DNA of 64,000 nt, from assembly GCA_036677805.1 (NCBI GenBank), contig JAVBVS010000020.1:1-64000 (forward strand), read 5' to 3'. The notes beneath the pieces are model-generated. The model ran no database searches, was not told where the DNA came from, and saw nothing but the letters and a program-made list of their open reading frames with translations. The position numbers and the translations under genes are program-made. Shown here piece by piece: positions 27,705 to 37,500 of the stretch. Position 1 is the first letter of the stretch. The number at the start of each line of letters is the position of its first letter. The DNA is from SIG78 sp036677805. GTDB lineage: Bacteria > Verrucomicrobiota > Lentisphaeria > Victivallales > Victivallaceae.

Positions 27705-28597
27705 TTCACCTCCAGATTCCCGCGCCGGTACATGCATTCCGGATCCAGCGAATGTTTGGCCTGACGCAGGCCGGAATCGTTCAAATCCTGTTCCCGATTC
27801 ATCCGAACAAAGCCCTGCGACCGCAAAATCCGAGCCAGTTCGTGAGTCAGTTTGGCGCCGGAACCGTGAAAATCGCGGTCGGCTTTTTCGAAGTGAATAT
27901 CCGCCAGTTCCGGCGACAGCGGACTGTAGATGGAAAATCCGGCGATACGCCCATCCACCGTCAGGGCAATTCCGCCCAGCGCCAGACCGGGATCGGTGAA
28001 CTCCGCGGCCAGCCGCCGCAACGCCAGATTTTCTTCGATGATGCCGGTGGCGGGCTCCTGCATGCGATTGAGCCGGTCGGCGAAATCGAGAATCTCCGGC
28101 AGATTGTCCGGCATGACCGGCCCCACCTGGAAACGCCCGGCATAATCGCGCTCGAACTGGCGGATCAGATTGTGCTTTTTGCGCAGCCGGGCGCCATCCA
28201 GCGCAATCAGGTGATCAAGCTGATAAATATAATCGGCCTCGCCGGGATCGAATTCGACCGTGAAGAACGCTTCCCAGTCCGGGTGGCGCTCCAGATACGC
28301 TTCGGGCATGTCGTAACAGCCCGGTTTCCAGTTTCCGACCGTCGCCACCTGACGGAGCAATGCCGCCAAAGCCGCCGGCGGCAACTCTTCTCCCAACGGA
28401 AACTGGATATGCCCGGAACGGAAACTCACTGTGATCAAACGACCGTCGACAATCCGAAAATGCCAGTCGTAACTGTCGCGGTACAAACGGAGATTGGCCC
28501 ATCCCCGCTCGCAACTCGGCAGCGGAAAACGGCATTGATAAGCAAGAAAGACATCCCGGTCGGCCGGGGCGATTGGTTCAAAATCGAAGCTCTTCAT
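27701..28597 (-). CDS. DUF2156 (phosphatidylglycerol lysyltransferase-like) protein
   Basis: A 298-residue protein resembling the DUF2156 family, the GNAT-like fold found in the C-terminal half of lysyl-phosphatidylglycerol synthases. Conserved-looking parts are YDMPEAYLERHP, LRKKHNLIRQFERDY (the usual KRN-type substrate helix), LALRRLAAEF and the end MNREQDLNDSGLRQAKHSLDPECM, close to the NREQDLG-x-x-GLR-x-x-K-x-S pattern. It has no membrane part, so it probably transfers an acyl or aminoacyl group in the cytoplasm; the substrate is unknown. It is the first gene of an operon with the lipoprotein and ogt, and the ATGA overlap with the lipoprotein gene suggests coupling. Confidence 0.8.
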   Translation of the reverse strand: MKSFDFEPIAPADRDVFLAYQCRFPLPSCERGWANLRLYRDSYDWHFRIVDGRLITVSFRSGHIQFPLGEELPPAALAALLRQVATVGNWKPGCYDMPEAYLERHPDWEAFFTVEFDPGEADYIYQLDHLIALDGARLRKKHNLIRQFERDYAGRFQVGPVMPDNLPEILDFADRLNRMQEPATGIIEENLALRRLAAEFTDPGLALGGIALTVDGRIAGFSIYSPLSPELADIHFEKADRDFHGSGAKLTHELARILRSQGFVRMNREQDLNDSGLRQAKHSLDPECMYRRGNLEVK

Positions 28598-28711
28598 CTG
28601 GTGCGTCTACCCATGTTTTCAGTCTGAAGGTACTATACTACTGATAATCGGACAAGCCAGTCTCGAAAAAGTTTTTTTCTCAAAAAGATTCAAGATTGCT
28701 TCCGACACCCC

Positions 28712-28740
28712 TTGAATAACGCCGACGGGTATGTTATATT
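28712..28740 (+). promoter_or_regulatory. rnpB promoter
   Basis: TTGAAT (28712-28717), 17 bp, TATATT (28735-28740). It predicts a transcript start at about 28747, just where helix P1 of the RNase P RNA begins. Confidence 0.7.
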
Positions 28741-28746
28741 TAGGGC

Positions 28747-29127
28747 TGACAGCGGTGATAGGCGATCGCCTCCGGTTTCGGCCGGGGGAGGAAAGTCCGG
28801 ACTGCAGAGAGCAGGGAGTCCTTTTGTGAAAGAAGGATACCGCGGACGATAAGCCGCGGGAAGGCCAGTGCAACAGAAAGTATACCGCCCCGGCAGGGCC
28901 TCGGTCCGGCCGGAGTAAGGGTGAAATGGCGGGGTAAGAGCCCGCCGGGCGCAAGGCGAGAGCCGCGTCGCTTTAGGTAAACCCCTCCCGCAGCAAGACC
29001 AAATAGGGAACGAGTTGTTGCTCGCAACGCGATGAGTTCCGGGTTCTGGTCGCACCAGACAGATGATTGCCGTCTTTCCGCCGAATGGCGGGAAGAAACA
29101 GAATCCGGCTTATTTCACCGTTGTCGT
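28747..29127 (+). ncRNA. rnpB: RNase P RNA, bacterial type A
   Basis: The catalytic RNA that trims the 5' leader of tRNA precursors. All universal blocks are present in order: GAGGAAAGTCCGGACT near the 5' end, GCCAGTGCAACAGAAAG, AAGGGTGAAATGGCGGGGTA, AGCAAGACCAAATAGGG, AGACAGATGATTGCCG and ACAGAATCCGGCTTAT at the 3' end. Helix P1 forms between 28748-28758 (GACAGCGGTGA) and 29115-29125 (TCACCGTTGTC), with one G-U pair, which fixes both ends. A T run after P1 probably terminates the transcript. Overall length is about 380 bases, normal for type A. Confidence 0.97.
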
Positions 29128-29202
29128 TTTTTTTTATTGTTCGGAATGTAAAATACGCCATGCTTCCGCGCCTGGCGGGGGATGTGTTTTTTAAGGTCAA
29201 AG

Positions 29203-30012
29203 ATGAGTAAGATAGCGATATTGAGCGATATTCACGGCAATGCCGACGCCTTGAAAAGCGTACTGGCCTTGTGTCATGAACTGGAAGTCGACAGTTATGC
29301 TTCGCTGGGGGATATCGTCGGATACAACGCCGAGCCGCTGCAATGTCTGCGCATGGTGCGCGCCCTGAAACCGATAGCCATGGTGCGGGGCAACCACGAC
29401 GACTACACCGCCTCAAGCGATGAGGATATGGAAGGCTTCAATACCAATGCCAAGCGGGCGATCCTGTGGACCCGCAGCCAGCTTTCCGAGGAGGAGCGCC
29501 GCTGGGTCGGGGAGCCGCCGTTGCGCATGGCGATTCCCGGCATGCCGATTACGCTGGTTCATGCGACGCTGGATTCGCCCGATACCTGGGGTTATGTCTT
29601 TGATGTCTACCACGCGGTCGACAATTTTTCCTATCAGTTGACGCAACTCTGTTTCTGCGGTCATTCCCATGTCCCGGTGGCGTTCTGCAAGCGTCCGTTC
29701 GCCGCCGGGCCGCTGCGCGGAACCGAGGAGGTGCCGGACTGGGTGGCGGTCAACGGAGTCCGTCCGTCCAATTTCGACGAAATCGGTTCGTTCCAGATTC
29801 AGGTCGAGCCGGGCTGCAAGTATCTTTTCAATATCGGCAGCATCGGGCAGCCGCGCAACCGCGATCCGCGGGCCTCGTTTGCCATCTATAACGATACCGA
29901 ACGGACGGTCACGCGCTATTGCGTACCCTATGATATCGCCATGGCGCAGCACAAAGTGCTGGACGCCGGACTGCCGGAACGGCTGGCGGTACGCCTCGGA
30001 CTCGGCGAATAG
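29203..30012 (+). CDS. Metallophosphoesterase (calcineurin-like)
   Basis: A 269-residue enzyme of the calcineurin-like phosphoesterase family. The metal-binding motifs are SDIHGN (8-13), GDIVG (36-40), RGNHDD (62-67), the TLVHA histidine around residue 120 and CGHSHVP around 160, i.e. the full D-x-H, GD, GNH[DE], H, GHSH set. AAGG six bases before the ATG at 29203 decides the start; an in-frame ATG 21 bases upstream has none. Close relatives include YfcE-like and PrpE-like proteins, so the substrate may be a nucleotide or a phosphoprotein. It follows rnpB and lies directly before a glycosyltransferase. Confidence 0.9.
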   Translation: MSKIAILSDIHGNADALKSVLALCHELEVDSYASLGDIVGYNAEPLQCLRMVRALKPIAMVRGNHDDYTASSDEDMEGFNTNAKRAILWTRSQLSEEERRWVGEPPLRMAIPGMPITLVHATLDSPDTWGYVFDVYHAVDNFSYQLTQLCFCGHSHVPVAFCKRPFAAGPLRGTEEVPDWVAVNGVRPSNFDEIGSFQIQVEPGCKYLFNIGSIGQPRNRDPRASFAIYNDTERTVTRYCVPYDIAMAQHKVLDAGLPERLAVRLGLGE

Positions 30013-30054
30013 TTTCCGGCGATGACCGGGGACGGGAGAGAACAGGACGGCGGC

Positions 30055-31173
30055 ATGCACCGACTGCGCACAACCAGATCCGAAGCGGGAGACCCGGCTG
30101 AAAATCCGGGCGTGGTGAAACGTATCCTGATCGTAAAGCCCAGCAGTCTGGGCGACATTTTCCACGTTTTTCCGGCAGTGGCCAGACTGGGCAAACTTTT
30201 TCCGAACGCGGTTTTCGACTGGCTGATCCATCCGGCCTTCGCGGAAGCGCTGGACTATGCGCCGGTTCCGGTGGCGCGCCGGATTCCATTCCGGCGGCGG
30301 GAACTGGGGCACATTACCTCCTTCCTGCCTGAAGCCATGGAGCTGGTGCGCGAACTTCGCCGCGAACGCTACGATTATATCTTCGATTTTCAGGGGCTGC
30401 TGCGCAGCGCCATATGCGCCCGGCTGGCGCGCGGCAAGGTGGTCGGGTTCGCCCGGCCGAGAGAACGTTCGGCGCGCTGGTTTTACCACCGCTGGGCCAA
30501 AGTGAATCTCCGACTCCACGCGGTACGCCGCAACCAGTTGCTGGTGGAGCGTTTTTTCCATACCGGAACCATGACCGTGAACGATGTGCTGCCGCGAGTG
30601 GAGCGTTATGCCGCCACGCTCGACGCCAAGCTGGAACGGCTCGGAACCAAGCCGGATGCATTGCTGATCGGAGTATCCCCGGGCGCGCGCTGGGAAAGCA
30701 AGATTTTTCCGCCGGAGCTTTTCAGCCAGGTGATCCGTCTGGCGGCGCAAATGGTGCCGGAGGCTTATTTCGTCCTGATCGGCGCGCCCGCCGACCAGAA
30801 GCTGGCGGCGGAAATTCAATCCCAGTGCGGTGACGCCCGCGTGATGTCGCTGGCCGGAGCCACCGGACTGGGCGAACTGATCGAACTGATCCGGCGCTGC
30901 AGAACCTTGATTTCCAATGACAGCGGGCCGGTGCACATCGCCGCCGCCGCGCATGTGCCGGTGGTGTGTTTTTATGGTTCGACCAATCCCAAACTGACCG
31001 GGCCGTTCGGAGATATTCATACCATTTTTCAGCGGGGCGATCTGGAGTGCATCGGATGCCTGAAACGGCAGTGCATCCTGCCGGCGACGGAATGTCACAA
31101 GCTCGACCCGGCATTGGTAGCGGGGGCGGTACGCAACAAAATCCTGGAGGAACAGAAATTATGCGTGGAATGA
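30055..31173 (+). CDS. Glycosyltransferase family 9 (heptosyltransferase-like)
   Basis: A 372-residue GT-B enzyme. The N-terminus of the fold is RILIVKPSSLGDIFHVFPAV, the standard GT9 opening, and the C-terminal half has IGVSPGARWESKIFP, FVLIGAPADQKLAAEI and LISNDSGPVHIAAAAHVPVVCFYG-type motifs that bind the ADP-sugar. It probably adds heptose or another sugar to lipopolysaccharide core at the inner membrane. The start is uncertain: AGGA lies seven bases before the ATG at 30055, but homologues suggest translation could begin at the GTG at 30115, right before the fold. It overlaps the next gene by 13 bp. A CxxC pair (CIGCLKRQC) near the end is typical of a subset of GT9. Confidence 0.92.
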   Translation: MHRLRTTRSEAGDPAENPGVVKRILIVKPSSLGDIFHVFPAVARLGKLFPNAVFDWLIHPAFAEALDYAPVPVARRIPFRRRELGHITSFLPEAMELVRELRRERYDYIFDFQGLLRSAICARLARGKVVGFARPRERSARWFYHRWAKVNLRLHAVRRNQLLVERFFHTGTMTVNDVLPRVERYAATLDAKLERLGTKPDALLIGVSPGARWESKIFPPELFSQVIRLAAQMVPEAYFVLIGAPADQKLAAEIQSQCGDARVMSLAGATGLGELIELIRRCRTLISNDSGPVHIAAAAHVPVVCFYGSTNPKLTGPFGDIHTIFQRGDLECIGCLKRQCILPATECHKLDPALVAGAVRNKILEEQKLCVE

Positions 31174-32156
31174 AATTTTGGCCGGCGCTGCTGGCGTTTT
31201 TGGCCTGTGCGATCATGCCGCTGGCGGCGGATGTGGTCATGCAGATGGATATGGAGCGGACGAATTTCATGCAGTTCGAGCCGGTTCTGGTGACGTTGAC
31301 CATGCGCAATACCGCGGGTCAGGTGCTGATTTTCGGCACCGAGCCGGAATTCAAAGGCTACATGGAGATCGAACTGACCGATCTGACCGGACGGCCGCTG
31401 CCGGGATCGGGCGCGCGCTTCGAGCTTAAAGGGCTGATGCTGCGTCCCGGCGCCGACCAGCGGATCCGGGTCAACCTGAGCAGCCGGGTCAACCTCGCCA
31501 AGCCGGGCATCTACCGGGTCAAGCTGGCCTTGGGCCATCCGATGCTCAAGGATGAATACGAAAGCAACGTCCAGCAGTTCAGTGTCTCGACCGGCAAGAT
31601 TTTCTGGACACGGCGTTTCGGCGTACCGAAAATCGGCGAAACCGATTCCGCCGGAGCCCCGCAGATGCGCGATTACACCCTGCGGGGACTTCAGGATGGG
31701 GCCACCCTGTATTATTATCTTCTGGTGGAGGACGATGACAATATCTACGCCATGAAGCGCATCGGCATGGCCATGGGCCGGGAACAGCCCTGCTGCGAAC
31801 TGGATATGCTGAACCGGTTCCACATCCTGCTGCCGCTGATCCCGAAAATTTTCCAATATCAGGTCTTCGACTGGAACGGCAAACGCGAACTGAATAAAAT
31901 CTACAAAACCACCAGCAGCAGCCCGATGCTGTTTCGCGATACCCAAAGCGGTGAAGTGAAAGTCATCGGCGGCGAAGAAGCGAATCCCGGAGTCGATTAC
32001 ACTGAGGACAAACTCCTCCCGGACGAGATGGCGCTGCCGGACGGCAAGAGCGATTCTCCGGTGGTTTCGGTCGAAACGCCGGCCTCCGGCAAGCCGGAAA
32101 CGGCCGGCGCCGCCACTCCCGCCGACAAACCGGCAACCGCACCGGCCGCGCGATAA
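31161..32156 (+). CDS. Exported protein of unknown function
   Basis: A 331-residue protein with a signal peptide (MKFWPALLAFLACAIMPLAA, residues 4-23). The mature part begins with a beta-sandwich-like segment (QFEPVLVTLTMRNTAGQVLIF..LTGRPLPGSGARFEL) reminiscent of immunoglobulin-like or BsuPI-like intracellular/periplasmic domains, then a second beta-rich part, and ends in a low-complexity Pro/Ala/Thr tail (PASGKPETAGAATPADKPATAPAA). GGAGG lies ten bases before the ATG at 31161, inside the end of the GT9 gene, so the two are probably cotranscribed. No enzymatic motif is visible. Confidence 0.75.
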   Translation: MRGMKFWPALLAFLACAIMPLAADVVMQMDMERTNFMQFEPVLVTLTMRNTAGQVLIFGTEPEFKGYMEIELTDLTGRPLPGSGARFELKGLMLRPGADQRIRVNLSSRVNLAKPGIYRVKLALGHPMLKDEYESNVQQFSVSTGKIFWTRRFGVPKIGETDSAGAPQMRDYTLRGLQDGATLYYYLLVEDDDNIYAMKRIGMAMGREQPCCELDMLNRFHILLPLIPKIFQYQVFDWNGKRELNKIYKTTSSSPMLFRDTQSGEVKVIGGEEANPGVDYTEDKLLPDEMALPDGKSDSPVVSVETPASGKPETAGAATPADKPATAPAAR

Positions 32157-32197
32157 AGCCGGGAAGGCCATGGCCGGCCAACCGGCTGAAAGCGGAA

Positions 32198-32298
32198 AAT
32201 ATCTACCAAGTCCGGTTGATCCGGTGGATATTATCTACATTTTAGCGCCATTTTTTTTCATCGACATCCTTGATTTTCGTGATTGTTCCAGGTATAAT
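32198..32298 (+). promoter_or_regulatory. Promoter and repeated operator-like elements before the GntR/LacI hybrid gene
   Basis: TTGATT (32270-32275), 17 bp, TATAAT (32293-32298) is a strong promoter. Upstream, AATATCTACC (32198-32207) is an inverted match (9/10) of GGTGGATATT (32223-32232); GTGGATATTATCTAC (32224-32238) is itself an imperfect palindrome; and AATGTCTACC recurs just after the -10 box at 32296-32305. These repeated TCTACC units are candidate sites for the regulator encoded downstream. Confidence 0.55.
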
Positions 32299-32324
32299 GT
32301 CTACCGAGAGGACAGAATACCCCT

Positions 32325-33398
32325 ATGGATTATGAATTTCAATTGAATAAGAATGGCGACGGCGCGACGCTGCACCGCCAGCTGGTGGAAGGCTTGAGCG
32401 CCGAATTCGCGGCGCTGCCCCCGGGATCTCCGGTGCCGGGCACGGCGGAACTCAAGCGGCGCTTCGGCGTAGCCGGCATGACCGTCACCCGGGCGCTTGA
32501 CGAACTGGTTTTGCGCAATGAAATCGTCCGGTTTCGCGGCCGGGGAAGTTTCACCGCCAGCAGTCATGTGCGGACGATATATTATCTCATCCCCTGTCCG
32601 CCGGAAGTCAAATACATTCAATCGCCGATTTTTGACGGAGCTTTGACTCAGGCGCGGAAGAGCGGCATCCGGTTGCTGACCATGCCGGTTACCCGTACCA
32701 ATACGCTGGGCGATGTCGACTGGACCACTTTGGAGAAATTACCCGACTATGCTGCTGTGATCGCCAGCTCCATCGCAGATTATCGATATGTTCTTGATCT
32801 GCTGGATCGTAAACATTGTCGGGTAGCTCTGGTCAACAGCCGTTTTGAATATGTTGACAAACTGGAAGATCGTTTTGTCGCTTATCACCAGATTTTCCTC
32901 AGCCGCCGCGCGGCGGTGGTTCGTGCGGTTGAGTTGCTCGTTCAGGCCGGGCGTCAACGTATTTTGTTGCTTCATGAAGGGGCGACCTGGCGCAATCCGA
33001 TCCGGGAAGCATTTCGGGAGTCATTGGCGGCGAACGGATTGGCATTTGATCCCGAACTCGAACTTTATTCGACGAATGATGCGGCATTTTGTCGGGCTCG
33101 CCTGGAAATGTTGCTGATCGCCGAATTGGAGTTTGACGGAATTGTAACCTTTCATGCCGCACAGGCGGTGGCGGCGTTCCGCCTGTTGACCGAGCGCGGC
33201 ATATGTGTACCGGAGGACGTTTCCATCGTCAGCCTCGCCGATCATCCAATGCTGGAGACCAATGCGATCGGCATCTCCGCGGTCGACTGTGATGGCGAAG
33301 CCGTAGGCCGTGCGGCAGTGCGTATTCTGACGGAACGTCATGGGACACCGGTACGGGAAACCATCGATTTTATCACCATCAATCGTCATTCCATATAA
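32325..33398 (+). CDS. GntR-type wHTH / LacI-type sensor hybrid regulator
   Basis: A 357-residue regulator. Residues about 15-75 are a GntR winged helix (LHRQLVEGLSAEF..GSPVPGTAELKRRFGVAGMTVTRALDELVLRNEIVRFRGRGSF). From about 85 on it has a periplasmic-binding-like effector domain as in LacI proteins (YYLIPCPPEVKYIQSPIFDGALTQARKSGIRLL.. ..DVSIVSLADHPMLETNAIGISAVDCDGEAVGRAAVRIL). This GntR+LacI layout is the AraR type, which senses free sugars. It has a strong promoter with repeated TCTACC elements and precedes a prepilin-like gene and a large glycosidase-like gene. The second half of the gene is visibly less GC-rich than its neighbours. Confidence 0.88.
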   Translation: MDYEFQLNKNGDGATLHRQLVEGLSAEFAALPPGSPVPGTAELKRRFGVAGMTVTRALDELVLRNEIVRFRGRGSFTASSHVRTIYYLIPCPPEVKYIQSPIFDGALTQARKSGIRLLTMPVTRTNTLGDVDWTTLEKLPDYAAVIASSIADYRYVLDLLDRKHCRVALVNSRFEYVDKLEDRFVAYHQIFLSRRAAVVRAVELLVQAGRQRILLLHEGATWRNPIREAFRESLAANGLAFDPELELYSTNDAAFCRARLEMLLIAELEFDGIVTFHAAQAVAAFRLLTERGICVPEDVSIVSLADHPMLETNAIGISAVDCDGEAVGRAAVRILTERHGTPVRETIDFITINRHSI

Positions 33399-33414
33399 AC
33401 AGAAAGGACTTGCC

Positions 33415-34104
33415 ATGAAAAAATTCACACTTATCGAGCTTCTTGTAGTAATTGCGATCATTGCGATTCTGGCGGCGATGCTGCTGCCGACGTTATCGGC
33501 GGCGCGGGAACGCGCTCGCAGTACCAACTGTCTGAATAAACTCAAACAGCAGGGTTCGGCTATCTACATGTATGCCGGCGACAATCACGATTATGTAATT
33601 TCAAGCAATGTCTATGCCAGTATGCAAGCCGACAATGTGCTGGTGAACAACGTCAACAACAGCACCGCCCGGGCGGGACGCGTAGTATTGCTGGTCAATG
33701 GTTATTTCGGCAGCGACACCATTCCGACGACGACGGACGAACTGACCGCGTTGCGGGAAAGAATGTATCGTTGTCCGTCGGATTCCAAGGTGTTCAGCAG
33801 CACTCAGGATAGCTATTATCTGCTGTATTATACGCCGAGTTGGTGTCTCTACAGCTATCGTTTCGGCAATAAGGACTGCGCGCGTGACATGTTGGCGGGC
33901 ATCGGCAGTCCCGGTGGCGTGATTTCCTGTGATGCCGGGATTTACGCGCAAAACAAAATCGATGACTATGTCAATCACCCCAATCAGGCCAATGCCCTGA
34001 TGCTGGGTGGTCACGCCATGAACCGATCCACTGCGCAAAGCATGGCACAGACGACAATCGTCAACGCGTTGCGCAGTGATCTTGGCGGCCTGGATGACCG
34101 CTGA
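33415..34104 (+). CDS. Prepilin-like protein (copy 2)
   Basis: A 229-residue protein starting MKKFTLIELLVVIAIIAILA, the type IV/II prepilin signature, followed by SAARERARSTNCLNKLKQQGSAIYMYAGDN. AAAGGA lies six bases before the ATG at 33415; the open frame runs further upstream only as a shadow of the regulator gene. The head has two Cys in a YRCPSDSKVF segment, and its C-terminus (NALMLGGHAMNRS) keeps only a degenerate form of the H-X9-DG region of copy 1. It starts 16 bp after the regulator gene, so the two are almost certainly cotranscribed. Confidence 0.88.
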   Translation: MKKFTLIELLVVIAIIAILAAMLLPTLSAARERARSTNCLNKLKQQGSAIYMYAGDNHDYVISSNVYASMQADNVLVNNVNNSTARAGRVVLLVNGYFGSDTIPTTTDELTALRERMYRCPSDSKVFSSTQDSYYLLYYTPSWCLYSYRFGNKDCARDMLAGIGSPGGVISCDAGIYAQNKIDDYVNHPNQANALMLGGHAMNRSTAQSMAQTTIVNALRSDLGGLDDR

Positions 34105-34356
34105 TCTGCCACAAAAGATGGGTTGGGTGTGAAGATAGCTTCCTGCAATGGGTTGAATCGAGACCGCATCACACTCTCAAAGCTGATAGGCAACATCCAG
34201 GCCCCTGAGGTGACAACGGCGATGTCATGCGTTATTTCGTACCGGATTATGGCGTGCAAATAGTTGTTTGCCGCATATTGCTTTTATTGTTAAAATCTTA
34301 TAAGAAAGCTATATGGAAATTGAACGGAGTTTTGTCGCTTTTTTGAAAATGCAATC

Positions 34357-34385
34357 TTGAAAACGCATGACTTTCAGTGTAAAAT
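34357..34385 (+). promoter_or_regulatory. Promoter of the locus B glycosidase-like gene
   Basis: TTGAAA (34357-34362), 17 bp, TAAAAT (34380-34385). The expected transcript starts near 34392, leaving about 180 bases of untranslated leader. Confidence 0.5.
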
Positions 34386-34422
34386 TTTAAGGATGCGTCA
34401 TAGAATAATATTGATCTGCCGG

Positions 34423-34500
34423 TTGCCGTTCGGGGCTAGGAGCCCGGCGCGGCAATTGTAGGTTTGCCGGCGGAACGCCCTGGCGAGCGGGGTAAGGCAA
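34423..34500 (+). promoter_or_regulatory. Two nested stem-loops in a 5' leader
   Basis: TTGCCG (34423-34428) pairs with CGGCAA (34450-34455) and encloses a GGGCT/AGCCC hairpin. A second unit has TTGCC (34464-34468) opposite GGCAA (34496-34500), enclosing a GGCG-GAA-CGCC hairpin. No known riboswitch class is recognised, and neither stem is followed by a T run. Confidence 0.35.
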
Positions 34501-34570
34501 TCGAATATGGCGTCCGGAAATCAGGTTTGTCGAATGACTGAAGCAACTCTAACAGGAGGAGAATGAATCT

Positions 34571-37500
34571 ATGATACGATGGAAACAGTGGAGTCTGGCG
34601 TTGCTGTTGACGGCGGCGCCCGTCTTCGGCGGCGAATTCGAGGTCAGAAAAACCGGAGAAAATTACTCTTTACTGTATGACGGCAAAGTGCTGCTCGATA
34701 CGGTGGCGGTCCGGGTGCTGCCGGACGACGTGCTGCCGCCGGGCACGCAAAGTTCGACAAGCACCCTGCCCGACGGAGCCAAGGTCTACGAACTCTGGAA
34801 TGAAAACCCCGATACCCGTTTCCGCCGGGAAATCGCATTGCGGCCCGACGGCGCGGTCGAAATCACGCTGGCCGGCGAAGCCCCGGCCTTCAGCGAGAAC
34901 CTGACCCGTCTGCTCCGGCTGACCATGCCTTACAGCGCGGTGAGCGGCACCGAATTCGAAGCTCTGGCCGGCAACGGTCGGCAATATCGGCCGATTAATG
35001 GCAAATTCGACGCGGCGTTGCCGAATGGCAGTCTGCCTCAGTCGCCCTATCGTTTCCTGGCCGTCACCGCCGACGGCAAACCGCTGACGTTCGACTTTCT
35101 GCCGCTGGGCGCGGGCGACTACTGCACCAGTTATTCGACCGGCGCGGTCCGCGGCGTCTGGCAGGTGGCGCGACAGGACGGCATACTGGAGCTGAGCTGC
35201 GGCTCCACCGTCCCGCGCAACGGAGGTTACACCGGCACCAAGGTGGTGATCCGCGAAGGCGGGTTCGAGGATTACGACCGGCTTCACGCATTGCGCAGTT
35301 TTGCCTATGGCGACCATCTTAAAGCAGAAAAACTGTTCAGCTTCGGGGCGCAGAAATTCGGCAAGGAATACACCGCGATCGATGCCTCCGCCTTTGACGC
35401 CGCGCGCGGCGCCGGATGGCTCGGCAATCCGGCGCTGAAAACCGAAATCGGAGCGCCGGAAGGAGCTTACTATGCCCATATCGTCGGTCGTGATGCCAAA
35501 TTCAAAGTCACCGGTCTGCGCGACGGCTGGTATATCGTCTCCGTCGGCGCAGGCAATTACAACGGCGCCTCCAACGCTTTCGGAGTGACGGTCAGCGGCC
35601 GGACGCTGGCGGAAAAAATCACCGTGAAGCCGCGCACCGTCACCGTGGCGTCGCGCGCCATGCGGCTGACCGGCGGGACGGCGGAATTCGATTTTCAAGG
35701 CGAGTTCGTCCTGTCGACCATGGGCCTCCAGTTCCTGATGGCCGACGGCGAGGACTTCAGCGTCCGGCGCGGCTTCTGGGTGGCCGACGGCTACGAGCCC
35801 GGCAGCATCTACCGCAACGCAGATTACCGCAAACCTCCGGTCTTCCCGCTCGCCCTCGAGAGTTTCCCCCTGCCGGAGCCGGGCAAGGAAGCCGAAGGCG
35901 CACCCAAAATCATAGACACTCCGACAGAGCTGCCCGATCCCGACAGCCCGGCCATGGCCTGGGTCAAGGATGCCCGCATGTTCAAGATTCTCGGCAATTC
36001 GGCGACCCTGGGCGAACTTGACGCCCCCGGCGCACCGGAAAAATTGCTGGACCAGGAACTTGCCGGAAAACGTTACAATGCGGTGATGATCTCCGGCATG
36101 CACAGTCGCCATACCTACTTCAATCACCTTGACCGCGGCGTCGCGGCGATCCATCGCGTAGCCGAAGCCGCCCATGCGCGCAACCTGAAGCTGATCGACC
36201 ACCACGACTCGACTCTGCTGTGGAACAGCGATGCCGGCTTCCGGGTACTGATGGAACGACTGCCGGAAATGAGCCGCGCCATCGCCGACCAGCTGCCGAG
36301 CTTCCAATTCTGTCCCCTGAATCCCCAGTTCAAGGAGACCTACTACAAATATCTGCTGGAACTGGTGAAAGCCGGAGTGGACGGATTCCAGATCGACGAA
36401 CTGACCTTCTGGGAACACGGCTGCGGCTGCGGCTATTGCCGCGAACAGTTTTTCAAAGATACCGGCTGGCAGCTGCCGGTCAACGAGCTCGATCCGCGGC
36501 TCGGCAATACCAACAGCGACCTCGGCAAGCTGTGGTTCGACTGGCGGCGCAAACAGATCGGCAACTGGTTTGTGGAACTCCGCCGCCGGGCCAAAGAGAT
36601 CAATCCCAATCTCACCTTGTGCATGTACACCACCCACTGGGGCTTCACCCGTTCGGGGCCGCGCTACAAGGAAGGCACCGATCTCTTCGAACTGGCGCGC
36701 GCGATCAATTACTTCGGCACCGAGGTGATGACCCGCAACGTCCTGCAGAGTTCGCGGCCGCTGGTACCGTTCCGCAAAATGAAAAATGCGCTGACCACCG
36801 CGTTCGGCACCCCGGTATGGGGCTGGATTTACGCTTCCGACTGGCCGACCTGTTACTTCGCCTGGGCGGCGAGCAACATGGTCGGACAGGTGGCGCTGCT
36901 GCCGGAAGACATCGACCGGCCGAAGAACTATGGCGATTTCCGGACCTTCGACGGCTCGCCCGACAACATGCACCGCACCCGGGCCAAAACGGTGGCCCCG
37001 GTCGCCCTGCTCTTCTCGGCCGCCAGCCGCGACTGGAACTCGATGACCAGTTTCACCGGCGAACTTTTCGGCATCGCCCAGACCTTGGAATCGATGCACG
37101 TTCCGTATGAGTTCATCGCCGAAATGAGTCTGAACGAAAAGCAGCTGGCCAAATATCAGGTGCTGGTGCTGGCCTCCGACGGCTGCCTCTCCGACCGCGA
37201 CCTCGCCGCCATCAAGACCTTCGCCCGGAACGGCGGAACGGTTTACCTGAGCACGGTCGCCGGACTTTGCGACGAATACGGCCGGTTGCGAAAACAATGG
37301 GGGTTCGCCGACGTTTTCGGATTCACGGTCAATGCTGCGAAAACAGTCAAGCTGGCACGCCTTGCCGCCGATGCCGGAGGCAAGGATGCGGTGACACCGG
37401 AAAAGCCGTTGTCCGCCTGGACGCTCACCCCGGCCCCGGCGACGGCATTGCTTTACGGCTTCACCGCGCAAGGGCAGAAGCTGCCGCTGCTGGTGGAAAA

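Larger units (their letters stand above)
34105..34570 (+). other. 466-bp gap: no gene; promoter and structured leader for the next gene
   Basis: The first 250 bp show no credible gene and are more AT-rich towards 34360. The last 210 bp form a leader: a promoter at 34357-34385, two stem-loops between 34423 and 34500, AGGAGG at 34554-34559, and a three-codon frame (ATG AAT CTA TGA, 34563-34574) whose stop overlaps the ATG of the glycosidase-like gene. Confidence 0.55.
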
